NCBI GenBank assembly: GCA_964235605.1
Contig: CAXSCR010000063.1
Location: forward strand, 1 to 25,347
Length of the DNA stretch: 25,347 nt
Reading direction: 5' to 3'
Source of the DNA: DATCRE01 sp964235605
GTDB lineage: Bacteria > Bacteroidota > Bacteroidia > Cytophagales > Cyclobacteriaceae
Shown here: piece after piece, positions 7,018-15,085 of the stretch
How the letters are laid out: each line of letters starts with the position of its first letter
Position numbering within the stretch: the stretch's first letter is position 1
Translations under genes and position numbers: made by a program
The notes under the pieces: model-generated
The model's input: only the letters and a program-made list of their open reading frames with translations
The model's database searches: none
Told to the model about the DNA's origin: nothing

Positions 7018-9972
7018 ATGGCCGACTACAGCAAAGAAGAAATTAAACGCATTGAAGAGAAGTGGCGTACGATATGGGCAGAGCGTGGCGTCTATAAAGC
7101 TAATATAGATCTGTCTAAACCAAAATTCTATGCACTCGACATGTTTCCCTACCCTTCTGGTGCAGGTTTACATGTGGGTCATCCGTTAGGCTACATTGCT
7201 TCAGATATTGTATCTCGATACAAAAGAATAAAGGGGTTTAATGTACTCCACCCTATGGGGTTCGATGCGTTTGGACTTCCTGCAGAACAATATGCCATTC
7301 AAACCGGACAACACCCGGCTATTACCACCGAAAAAAATATAACTACCTATAAGAAGCAATTAAGACAAATCGGTTTCTCTTTTGATTGGGATCGAGAGGT
7401 TCAAACCAGTGCTCCGAGTTATTACAGATGGACGCAATGGATTTTTGGTCAGCTTTTCAATAGTTGGTATAACAAGGGAAGTGATAAGACAGAAAAGATT
7501 GAAGCCTTAATTAACACTTTTGAAACCAATGGTAATGTTGGCATCTGCGCAGCATGTGATGATGATACGCCAATTTTCACTGCTAAACAGTGGAAAGGAT
7601 TTAGCGGTCATGAGAGAGAAAATATCCTACAACAATATCGCATAGCTTATTTATCAGAAACTATGGTGAACTGGTGTACTGAGCTGGGTACGGTGTTATC
7701 TAATGATGAAGTAAAAGATGGCGTAAGCGAACGTGGCGGTTACCCTGTAGAGCGAAAGCAAATGCTACAATGGAGCATGCGAATAACAGCTTATGCAGAA
7801 CGGTTGCTAACTGGGTTAGATAAAATTGACTGGCCAGAGCCATTAAAAGAAATGCAACGTAACTGGATTGGCAAATCCATAGGCTGTGAACTTGATTTTG
7901 ATATTCTGGATCATCAAGACAAGATTAGGGTTTTTACCACCCGGGTGGATACTATTTATGGTGTAACTTTTATGGTTATTGCCCCGGAGCATGAGCTGGT
8001 TGATAAAATTACAACCGCAGCGCAGCGCGAAGTAGTAACAACTTACATTGATGTTACTAAAAACCGTTCGGAACGCGAACGCATGAGCGAGGTTAAAAGA
8101 ATAACGGGTGCATTCACCGGCGCTTATGTAATCAATCCATTCAACGATCAAAAAATTCCAGTGTGGATTGCCGACTATGTATTGGCAGGATATGGAACAG
8201 GCGCGGTAATGGCCGTGCCATCAAGTGATCCACGTGACTATGCATTTGCAAAACATTTTAATCTACCGATTATAGATGTATTAGAAGGACCTACTTCTGA
8301 TATCACCAAAGACAATTTTGAACCAAAGTCAGGTAATGTTATTAATTCAGATTTTTTAAATGGCTTACATTGGAAGGAGGCGATTGACAAAGCATTAGAG
8401 AAAGTTGACGCACTGGGCATTGGTGAAAAAAAAGTAAATTATCGCATGCGCGATGCAATTTTCGGAAGACAAAGATACTGGGGTGAACCCTTCCCGATTT
8501 ATTTCGAAAATGGCTTACCAAAACTTGTAGAAGAAAAAGATCTTCCTGTAACATTGCCCGAAATAGATGCCTACAAACCAACAGAAACTGGTGAGCCTCC
8601 GCTTGCCAGAGCGAAGGGCTGGAACTACAAGGGCAAATCTTATGAGCTAACAACCATGCCGGGTTGGGCAGGCTCAAGTTGGTATTGGTTCCGTTATATG
8701 GATCCGAAAAATGATAATGAATTTGTAAGTAAAAAAGCTGAGTCGTATTGGCAAGACGTTGATTTATATATTGGCGGATCAGAGCATGCTACAGGCCATT
8801 TGCTGTATTCACGATTCTGGTGTAAAGCGCTTAAAGACTTAGGTTATGTTAGTGCCGAAGAACCTTTTAAAAAATTGATTAATCAGGGGCACATTCAAGG
8901 ATTATCAGCTTTCAAATTCGTATTGAGAAAATCATTCTCAATTGCAACAAGAGAGTTTGATGATATTCCGTTGCCAGAAATACTTATTTCTAAGAACCTT
9001 GCACATAAATGTATTAAAGGATCTCTATCACAAGAAGAAAGAAATCATATACTTTCATCAATTCAAAGGGGCGTTGATAAATTTAATGAAATATATAAAG
9101 GTTCGTCTATAGCGCCGTTAACAACTGAAGATTTAACTACCATTTCTAAAGTACATGTTCCTATAAATTATGTTGATGGAAGTGATCATCTACTTGTTGA
9201 AGCGTACCTGTCATCATGGGGAAATAAATTTGACATTCTTGTAAATGAAATTCAAGATTCAAAGTATGTTGTAGAGAGAGAAGTGGAAAAAATGTCCAAA
9301 TCAAAACACAACGTGGTTAACCCAGATGACATTGTTTTACATTATGGCGCCGATACACTTCGTATGTATGAAATGTTTTTAGGTCCATTAGAGCAATCTA
9401 AACCATGGAGCACACATGGCATAGATGGTGTCTCGAAATTCTTAAGAAGATTCTGGAATCTGTTTCATGATAACAATGGTAATTTCAAATTAAGTACTGA
9501 AGAGCCATCGCGTGAAGAATATAAAGTACTTCACAAAACCATTCATAAAATAGAAGAAGACATTGAAAAATTTTCTTTCAATACATCGGTGAGTGAATTC
9601 ATGATCTGTGTCAACGCGCTTTCTTCAATGAAGTGTAACAAACGCAAAATACTTGAACCACTGATAATCATTCTCTCACCTTTTGCACCACACATTACAG
9701 AAGAACTCTGGGAGAAAGTGGGCAATACGGAGACAATCCTCAAAGCCACATATCCAACATTTGACAAGCAATACCTAGTTGAAAATTCTTTCGAGTATCC
9801 AATATCAATCAATGGCAAGGTGCGCGCCATGATGAATTTTGCCCTAGACATGCCAAAAGAAGAAATCGAAAAACAAGTTATGTCCTCCGACCTAGTCCAA
9901 AAATGGACAGAAGGAAAAGCGCCTAAAAAAGTAATTATTGTTCAAGGTAAAATTGTGAATGTTGTGCTGTGA
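7018..9972 (+). CDS. leuS: Leucyl-tRNA synthetase
   Basis: Charges tRNA-Leu with leucine in the cytoplasm (class Ia synthetase). The start is the ATG giving MADYSKEEIKRIEEKW; an in-frame TTG lies 10 codons upstream but adds an atypical leader. The 984 residues show the HIGH-type motif HVGH (52-55), the CP1 editing domain with threonine-rich TTRVDTIYG (from 307), and KMSKS (758-762), followed by the anticodon-binding and C-terminal domains. The early insertion (NGNVGICAACDDDTPIFTA and neighbours) is typical of Bacteroidota LeuRS. The segment between LINQGHIQG (620-628) and KMSKS is about 130 residues, longer than usual because of extra sequence near 639-709. No frameshift is seen. Flanked on both sides by heptamer repeats. 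Confidence 0.98.
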   Translation: MADYSKEEIKRIEEKWRTIWAERGVYKANIDLSKPKFYALDMFPYPSGAGLHVGHPLGYIASDIVSRYKRIKGFNVLHPMGFDAFGLPAEQYAIQTGQHPAITTEKNITTYKKQLRQIGFSFDWDREVQTSAPSYYRWTQWIFGQLFNSWYNKGSDKTEKIEALINTFETNGNVGICAACDDDTPIFTAKQWKGFSGHERENILQQYRIAYLSETMVNWCTELGTVLSNDEVKDGVSERGGYPVERKQMLQWSMRITAYAERLLTGLDKIDWPEPLKEMQRNWIGKSIGCELDFDILDHQDKIRVFTTRVDTIYGVTFMVIAPEHELVDKITTAAQREVVTTYIDVTKNRSERERMSEVKRITGAFTGAYVINPFNDQKIPVWIADYVLAGYGTGAVMAVPSSDPRDYAFAKHFNLPIIDVLEGPTSDITKDNFEPKSGNVINSDFLNGLHWKEAIDKALEKVDALGIGEKKVNYRMRDAIFGRQRYWGEPFPIYFENGLPKLVEEKDLPVTLPEIDAYKPTETGEPPLARAKGWNYKGKSYELTTMPGWAGSSWYWFRYMDPKNDNEFVSKKAESYWQDVDLYIGGSEHATGHLLYSRFWCKALKDLGYVSAEEPFKKLINQGHIQGLSAFKFVLRKSFSIATREFDDIPLPEILISKNLAHKCIKGSLSQEERNHILSSIQRGVDKFNEIYKGSSIAPLTTEDLTTISKVHVPINYVDGSDHLLVEAYLSSWGNKFDILVNEIQDSKYVVEREVEKMSKSKHNVVNPDDIVLHYGADTLRMYEMFLGPLEQSKPWSTHGIDGVSKFLRRFWNLFHDNNGNFKLSTEEPSREEYKVLHKTIHKIEEDIEKFSFNTSVSEFMICVNALSSMKCNKRKILEPLIIILSPFAPHITEELWEKVGNTETILKATYPTFDKQYLVENSFEYPISINGKVRAMMNFALDMPKEEIEKQVMSSDLVQKWTEGKAPKKVIIVQGKIVNVVL

Positions 9973-9977
9973 AAATA

Positions 9978-10081
9978 GTCCACAGTCGACAGTCGACGGT
10001 CCACAGACGTTTTGTTGATAGATGACGTTACATATTTTATACAACAAATTTACTGTGGTCTGTGGACCGCGGACTGTGGAC
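9978..10081. repeat. Inverted repeat built of 7-nt words, leuS-fabH gap
   Basis: The left arm 9978-10008 is four consecutive 7-mers of the form GTCSACR, and the right arm 10053-10081 is the matching series of the form YGYGGAC. The arms are complementary over GTCCACAGTC and CGGTCCACAGAC with a short indel between, and are separated by 44 nt of AT-rich DNA. A transcript would fold into a long hairpin starting 5 nt after the leuS stop. No T tract follows the right arm, so it is not a standard terminator. Confidence 0.85.
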
Positions 10082-10119
10082 AAAAAATATTACCTTCGTC
10101 ACCTTTACAAAACTGAACT

Positions 10120-11121
10120 ATGCGCTATTCGAAAATTGTGGGTTTGGGTCATCATGTTCCTGAAACAATTATAACTAATGATTACCTGTCTACCATCATG
10201 GAAACTAACCATGCATGGATTGTTGAGCGAACGGGGATTGAGGAGCGACGTTGGGTAGATCCTGCAAAAGATACGGTTGCCAACATGGCGGCTAAAGCAA
10301 CACGCATGGCGCTTCAGCGCGCTAAGCTCACTGAAAAAGATATTGAGTTTATTGTATTTGCCACCATTACACCTGACTACTTCTTTCCAGGCTCTGGCGT
10401 TTTGTTGCAGCGTGAGTTAGGTCTCGAAGGAATTCCGGCACTTGATATACGCAATGCATGTTCGGGTTTCATTTATGCTTTATCAGTTGCTGATCAATTT
10501 ATAAAAACCGGTGTATACAAAAACATTCTTGTTATTGGAGCAGAAATTCAATCAACTGCACTTGATAGAACAACGCGTGGAAGAAATACGGCTGTAATTT
10601 TTGGCGACGGTGCAGGCGCTGCTATACTTCAGGCATCAGATAAGCAAGGTATTCTTTCAACGCATTTACACGCTGATGGCAGATACGCCGAAGAGTTGTA
10701 CATAAAAGATCCTGGAAGCAGCAGACCGCCCACAGAACGTCAGGCTGATCAAATATTAGATACTTCTACTTATAAGGTAGTAATGAATGGAAATCAAGTA
10801 TTTAAACATGCCATTGTCAAGTTTATTGAAGTGATCAATGAGGCGCTTGAAGCAAATAAGCTTACAAAAGAAGATATCGATCTACTCGTACCGCATCAGG
10901 CCAATCTTCGCATAAGTCAATACGTTCAAGAAAAACTTGGCTTATCAACCGATCAAATATATAATAATATCATGCGTTATGGAAACACGACTGCAGCTTC
11001 CATTCCCATAGCATTGAGTGAGGCTTGGGCGGAAGGCAAAATCAAAGAAAACAATTTGATTTGTATTGCTGCTTTTGGTAGTGGTTTTACGTGGGCATCG
11101 GCACTTATTCGTTGGAGTTGA
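10120..11121 (+). CDS. fabH: 3-oxoacyl-ACP synthase III (FabH-type)
   Basis: A KAS III of 333 residues, the usual size. FabH condenses an acyl-CoA (acetyl- or branched-chain starter) with malonyl-ACP to begin fatty acid synthesis. The triad is in place: Cys114 in RNACSGFIYAL, His259 in VPHQANLRI and Asn289 in YGNTTAASIP. The thiolase-type glycine motif FGDGAGAA and the C-terminal AAFGSGFTW are also present. The start follows the usual FabH opening (RYSKIVGLGHHVPE). FabH-like paralogues acting in secondary lipid pathways share this triad, and the gene is not beside fabD, fabG or plsX, so a dedicated paralogue cannot be excluded. Flanked by heptamer-repeat arrays on both sides. Confidence 0.88.
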   Translation: MRYSKIVGLGHHVPETIITNDYLSTIMETNHAWIVERTGIEERRWVDPAKDTVANMAAKATRMALQRAKLTEKDIEFIVFATITPDYFFPGSGVLLQRELGLEGIPALDIRNACSGFIYALSVADQFIKTGVYKNILVIGAEIQSTALDRTTRGRNTAVIFGDGAGAAILQASDKQGILSTHLHADGRYAEELYIKDPGSSRPPTERQADQILDTSTYKVVMNGNQVFKHAIVKFIEVINEALEANKLTKEDIDLLVPHQANLRISQYVQEKLGLSTDQIYNNIMRYGNTTAASIPIALSEAWAEGKIKENNLICIAAFGSGFTWASALIRWS

Positions 11122-11152
11122 GAAGGTTAGGTTTCATTGTACATCAGTTGTT

Positions 11153-11325
11153 GGTTCGAGGTTTAAGGTTCAAAGTTCAAGGTTTAAGGTTTAACGTCAT
11201 GTTTTGTTAATGTGAGTAATTGTTCTAACTAATATGAACCTTAACTTGTCGATGAGCATGCAACTCAACCTGAACCCTGAAACCTCGAACCTGGACCTAA
11301 AACCTAAACCCTTAACCCTAAAACG
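11153..11325. repeat. Inverted heptamer-repeat arrays, fabH-gntP gap
   Basis: Six heptamers in perfect register fill 11153-11194, all variants of GGTTYAA. From about 11271 to 11325 the complementary words (TTGAACC, TAAACCC and similar) follow, also with period 7 apart from one 6-nt unit. About 75 nt separate the arms. The second arm ends 6 nt before the permease ATG, so it would lie in the 5' leader of that gene. Confidence 0.85.
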
Positions 11326-11331
11326 ATCACC

Positions 11332-12684
11332 ATGTCCATCCTCATCATTACCCTTTGCATAGCATTATTAATCTTACTCATCAGTCAATTTAAGATAAAT
11401 GCATTTCTCGCATTTCTTATCATTTCAATTTTAGCTGGTTTACTATTGGGTTTAGATGTTTCTAAAATTACAGCATCTATACAGACAGGAATGGGTAGCA
11501 TGCTTGGATCACTAGCTATCATTGTGGTGGCTGGTTCCATGATGGGGAAATTAGTTGCAGAAAGTGGGGCGGCACAACAAATAACTACTGGCTTAATGGG
11601 GCTGTTTGGCAAAAGTTATGTGCAGTGGGCGTTGATGGCTACAGGCTTTGTAATTGGTATTCCATTATTTTACACAGTCGCTTTTGTTTTAGTTATTCCA
11701 ATTATTTTTTCTGTTGTTTACCAATATAAATTACCTGCAGTATACGTAGGCTTGCCTATGATTGCAGCCTTATCAGTAACACATGGATTTTTACCACCTC
11801 ATCCTTCTCCTACTGCGCTCGTTGCACAGTTCAATGCGGATGTGGGTACAACCCTTCTTTATGGTTTTATCATTGCTATACCTACTGTTATTATAGCAGG
11901 TCCGTTGTTTGCTCAAACATTAAAAAAGATTAATCCACCATTAATTAAAAGTTTTCAGTCAACTACCATTCCTATTAAATTACCAAGCCTTTTCAATAGC
12001 ATATTCTCTTCTTTATTACCTGTTATATTTTTAGTAGTGACTACCATACTTAAGCAAATCGGTACAGCAGAACATATCCGATTTATGCCACGTAGCGTAC
12101 GGGCGTTAATAAAGATAGTACCGGAGCCGTTCGTTAATTTTTTTTGTGATCCTGTTATTGTTATGCTTACATCGCTTGTGATCGTAACATATACACTCGG
12201 CATACGCATGAACATGAATATGAAAACTATCATGAATCATTATACCGAATCTGTGAAAGATATTGCCATGATTCTCTTGATAATGGGTGGTGCAGGTGGG
12301 CTGAAACAAATTTTAATGGATAGTGGTGTTAGCATTGAAATTGCTGGCTTGCTTAATGGATTAAATGTGCATCCACTTATACTGGGCTGGGCCATTGCTT
12401 CACTTATTAGGGTTTGTGTTGGCTCCGCTACTGTAGCAGGTCTTACGGCAGCGGGCATCATGATGCCATTGATGAGTCAGCCGGGTGTTAATCCGAACCT
12501 AATGGTCCTTTCAATTGGCGCAGGGAGCCTCATGTTTTCACATGTTAATGATGCTGGCTTCTGGATGTTCAAAGAATATTTCAATCTTAGCCTTAGAGAC
12601 ACATTTCGCTCCTGGTCAATAATGGAAACCATTGTAGCCGTAGCCGGACTAACAGGTGTTATGATCATTCATTACATTCAATAA
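11332..12684 (+). CDS. GntP-family proton symporter (gluconate or D-serine type permease)
   Basis: A 450-residue inner-membrane permease with roughly 12 hydrophobic helices. GntP-family features are the conserved loop SVTHGFLPPHPSPTALV (from about residue 148), FYTVAFVLVIPI before it, and a C-terminal GSATVAGLTAAGIM...HVNDAGFWMFKEYF block. Family members import gluconate, idonate or related acids; DsdX of E. coli is a D-serine importer. The sequence does not show which substrate is used. A 719-nt gap separates it from the RidA/PLP-enzyme/dipeptidase genes, which may share its pathway. The start directly follows a heptamer-repeat array. Confidence 0.9.
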   Translation: MSILIITLCIALLILLISQFKINAFLAFLIISILAGLLLGLDVSKITASIQTGMGSMLGSLAIIVVAGSMMGKLVAESGAAQQITTGLMGLFGKSYVQWALMATGFVIGIPLFYTVAFVLVIPIIFSVVYQYKLPAVYVGLPMIAALSVTHGFLPPHPSPTALVAQFNADVGTTLLYGFIIAIPTVIIAGPLFAQTLKKINPPLIKSFQSTTIPIKLPSLFNSIFSSLLPVIFLVVTTILKQIGTAEHIRFMPRSVRALIKIVPEPFVNFFCDPVIVMLTSLVIVTYTLGIRMNMNMKTIMNHYTESVKDIAMILLIMGGAGGLKQILMDSGVSIEIAGLLNGLNVHPLILGWAIASLIRVCVGSATVAGLTAAGIMMPLMSQPGVNPNLMVLSIGAGSLMFSHVNDAGFWMFKEYFNLSLRDTFRSWSIMETIVAVAGLTGVMIIHYIQ

Positions 12685-13154
12685 GAATTTATTGTCTCAA
12701 TGAAATTAATCAGACAAGCTTAGCGTTTACTGTTTGTTATAAACAGACAAACATGGAAAGCCTATAGAACGCTATAACTTCTTCAATTTTAGCTAGATTA
12801 ACAATGAATTAAAAAACATTCACCTATCTGAGATCAAAAATCTGCTCACTTGTTTAAGGTTAAATTCGGGTCTGCTTTTTAATTCTAATGTGTTGATTCT
12901 AGTGTTTTGATTCCCAAAAGAGATTGTTCACCTTATTTTAAGTTCTTTTTTTACTGAAACATATATTCTGTTTTTGAACATAATGGTATCCCTGCTCGAA
13001 TTAAAGTCCTGCCATACATGCAGCAGAACATGCGCATTTCATAAACATAGTGCAGGAAATGTATTTTAGAGCTAAATATCTACGAGCGTCGGGCGCTCAC
13101 AGCTATTTTAGCTTCACAACAGCTAGCCACCCTGGTGGTGGCTCGCTGTTTCTA

Positions 13155-13200
13155 ATTTCTGTCAGGTCTGTTCGGCTTGCTGAACAGACCTGACAGAAAT
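13155..13200. repeat. Perfect 19-bp stem-loop
   Basis: The 19 nt at 13155-13173 (beginning ATTTCTGTCAGG) are the exact reverse complement of 13182-13200, with an 8-nt loop GGCTTGCT. No T tract follows in either direction, so it is not an ordinary terminator. The symmetry and GC content stand out from the neighbouring DNA and suit a REP-like element or structured RNA. Confidence 0.85.
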
Positions 13201-13350
13201 CTCAGCGCACCAACTGCAATTTTATAAATGATGATGAACTTGCATGGTGCGCACGCAGAATATATTTTGTAGCGTCAATTTTAAATCAATTTCCATGCAG
13301 ACCAAAATTAGTAACTGGGTTATTAAAATAAAACATTAAATAATCTAGGT

Positions 13351-13382
13351 TTGATTTTATGATTGACGAATAACTATCTTTC
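13351..13382 (+). promoter_or_regulatory. Candidate Bacteroidota promoter before the RidA gene
   Basis: TTG at 13351-13353 and TATCTTTC at 13375-13382 (one mismatch to TAnnTTTG) are separated by 21 nt, near the spacing of Bacteroidota -33/-7 promoters. The ATG follows 21 nt later. Such short motifs arise often by chance in AT-rich DNA. Confidence 0.3.
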
Positions 13383-13403
13383 CATCACAAAATTTATATA
13401 TCA

Positions 13404-13871
13404 ATGCTTACACCTGATGAAAGATTTGATCAACTCAATTTACGACTCCCGCCGCCCCCTACTCCACTTGGTGTCTATAAACCACTTCTCGTTGTTGGAA
13501 GCTTTGTTTATGTCTCGGGCCATGGCACAGTGAAGCAAGACAAAAGCCTAATCATAGGGAGAGTTGGAGATGATATGACTAAGGAAGAAGCAAAGCTTGC
13601 TGCGCGCCAAGTGGGGCTTGCCATTCTTGCAACCTTAAAAGCAAACCTAGGTAGTTTAAATAAAATCAAACGCGTTATTAAAGTTTTGGGCATGGTGAAT
13701 TGTGTTCCTGAATTTGATAAACATCCATTCGTTATCAACGGATGTAGTGAATTATTTGCTCAAGTGTGGGGCGAAGAAAACGGAATTGGTGTACGCAGTG
13801 CTGTTGGCATGGGGTCTCTACCCGACAATATTCCTGTAGAAATAGAAGCGATATTTGAATTATCAACTTAA
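13404..13871 (+). CDS. RidA (YjgF/YER057c/UK114) family protein
   Basis: A 155-residue protein with the RidA fold signature: FVYVSGHGT near residue 35, an EEAKLAARQVGLAILATLKA helix, and the conserved arginine Arg131 (GIGVRSAVG) followed 15 residues later by Glu146 (PVEIEAIFEL). This Arg-Glu pair and spacing match the active site of enamine/imine deaminases. RidA proteins hydrolyse 2-aminoacrylate and similar enamines released by PLP dehydratases. It belongs to the longer subgroup with a proline-rich N-terminus (LRLPPPPTPLG). Its stop is 1 nt before the likely start of the PLP enzyme, so the two are almost certainly co-expressed, which fits a protective or catalytic partnership. Confidence 0.9.
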   Translation: MLTPDERFDQLNLRLPPPPTPLGVYKPLLVVGSFVYVSGHGTVKQDKSLIIGRVGDDMTKEEAKLAARQVGLAILATLKANLGSLNKIKRVIKVLGMVNCVPEFDKHPFVINGCSELFAQVWGEENGIGVRSAVGMGSLPDNIPVEIEAIFELST

Positions 13872-13872
13872 C

Positions 13873-14982
13873 ATGAATAAGGATTGGTATCTGATCAAAG
13901 ACATTCAAGAGATTGATTCTCCTGCACTAGTCGTTTACCATGAACATCTTATAAAAAACATAGACTTAGTAAAAACTTTTACTGCTAGCAATGATAGACT
14001 TCGTCCACACGTCAAAACACACAAGTCGGAAAATATAACGAAATTGTTTATTGAAGCAGACATTAAAAAATTCAAATGCGCCACCATAGCAGAAGCTGAG
14101 ATGTTGGCTACAACGGGTGCAAAAGATGTTCTTCTCGCCTACCAACCTGTTGGCCCAAAAGTTAATCGCCTCGCAGAACTGGCAATCAAATTTCCAAAAA
14201 CGTTATTTGCATGCCTTATTGATAACATAGAATGTGCACAAGATATTTCTAATGTGTTTACGAAACACAATATCAAGATTAATGTATATATTGATTTGAA
14301 TGTTGGCATGAACAGAACAGGTATATCACCAGATAATGCAAAATACCTCTTCTCATCTTGTCAAGATTTGCGTGGCATTAATTTCATGGGCCTACATGCT
14401 TATGATGGCCATCTTCGTGATGCTGATTTAGCAATTAGAACGCAACGATGCAATGATGCTTTTTCTCCCGTAGAAACCTTAAAAAACCATATAGAAAAAG
14501 AAATAGGAAAGTCGATTCAAGTCATTGCTGGTGGAACACCTACTTTTCCTATTCATGCAAAACGAAAAGGCGTTGAATGCAGTCCAGGTACATTTATATA
14601 TTGGGATAAAGGATATCAATCGATCTTATCGGAACAACCTTTTCTTTTCGCTGCCCTTTTAATCACACGTATTATATCAAAACCAAGCAATGACATACTA
14701 TGCGTAGATCTTGGCCACAAATCAGTTGCTTCTGAAAACAGCCTAGACAAACGCGTTCATTTTCTCAATGCGCCCGATCTACAGGCTATTGGTCATAGCG
14801 AAGAACACATGACACTTCAAGCACAAAAAAACAACACCTTTAAGGTTGGCGATGTACTGTATGGTATACCCTATCACATCTGCCCAACGGTAGCACTACA
14901 CGATGAAGTAATCCTAATTAAAAATCAACAAGCCACCGAAAGATGGAGCACCCTCGCCCGCAAAAGAAAAATTACCATATAA
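13873..14982 (+). CDS. DSD1/D-threonine aldolase-family PLP enzyme (alanine racemase-like fold)
   Basis: A 369-residue fold-type III PLP enzyme. The N-terminal alanine-racemase-like barrel carries the PLP lysine in RPHVKTHKS (Lys48). The C-terminal domain has the metal-binding pair of D-serine dehydratase/D-threonine aldolase, His335 and Cys337 in PYHICPTV. I use the ATG at 13873, 1 nt after the ridA stop; an ATG 6 codons upstream (13855) overlaps ridA and adds nothing conserved. Family reactions are D-serine to pyruvate plus ammonia (via 2-aminoacrylate), D-threonine to glycine plus acetaldehyde, or hydroxyaspartate dehydration. The adjacent RidA favours a dehydratase, but sequence alone does not settle it. 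Confidence 0.88.
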   Translation: MNKDWYLIKDIQEIDSPALVVYHEHLIKNIDLVKTFTASNDRLRPHVKTHKSENITKLFIEADIKKFKCATIAEAEMLATTGAKDVLLAYQPVGPKVNRLAELAIKFPKTLFACLIDNIECAQDISNVFTKHNIKINVYIDLNVGMNRTGISPDNAKYLFSSCQDLRGINFMGLHAYDGHLRDADLAIRTQRCNDAFSPVETLKNHIEKEIGKSIQVIAGGTPTFPIHAKRKGVECSPGTFIYWDKGYQSILSEQPFLFAALLITRIISKPSNDILCVDLGHKSVASENSLDKRVHFLNAPDLQAIGHSEEHMTLQAQKNNTFKVGDVLYGIPYHICPTVALHDEVILIKNQQATERWSTLARKRKITI

Positions 14983-15002
14983 CTTTACAACCAAGTGAAC
15001 AC

Positions 15003-15081
15003 CCCAATTCCCAATGCCTTTTTTTAATGCCCAATGCCTAATACCCTTTTTTATGCCCAATGCCTAATTTCTAATTTCTAA
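15003..15081. repeat. Heptamer repeat (CCCAATG/CCTAATT words)
   Basis: The 103-nt gap between the PLP enzyme and the dipeptidase consists largely of 7-nt words CCCAATT, CCCAATG, CCTAATA, CCTAATT and TCTAATT, broken by two T-rich spacers. A CCCAATGCCTAAT block occurs twice. There is no complementary arm in this gap. The array ends 4 nt before the dipeptidase ATG. Confidence 0.8.
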
Positions 15082-15085
15082 AAAT

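Larger units (their letters stand above)
12685..13403. other. 719-nt gene-free region with a cluster of stem-loops
   Basis: I see no credible gene here. The right half (13084-13252) has four consecutive hairpins in otherwise AT-rich DNA: 13084-13098 (GAGCG/CGCTC), 13118-13150 (AACAGC and GCCACC with their complements, 5-nt loop), 13155-13200 (19-bp perfect stem) and 13205-13252 (GCGCACC and TGCAA with complements, 20-nt loop). A looser pair TCCTGC/GCAGGA spans 13007-13057. The left half shows only weak AT-rich palindromes near 12692-12746. It could be a structured RNA, a 3' or 5' regulatory leader, or a cluster of extragenic palindromes. Confidence 0.6.

Noticed and set aside
8342..8677. A 111-codon - strand frame inside leuS, and similar long antisense frames elsewhere
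   Set aside because: They are shadows of intact, clearly recognised genes and have no protein-like content of their own.
10091..10098. TACCTTCG as a -7 promoter element for fabH
   Set aside because: One mismatch to TAnnTTTG and no TTG at the -33 position; support too slight.
12692..12746. Weak stems TTGTCT/AGACAA and CTGTTT/AAACAG after the permease stop as a terminator
   Set aside because: Short, AT-rich and without a T run; such pairs are expected by chance here.
13059..13193. A 44-codon frame (ATG to TGA) across the stem-loop cluster on the + strand
   Set aside because: It runs through both arms of several hairpins, so its codons are dictated by the palindromes; the product has no recognisable feature.
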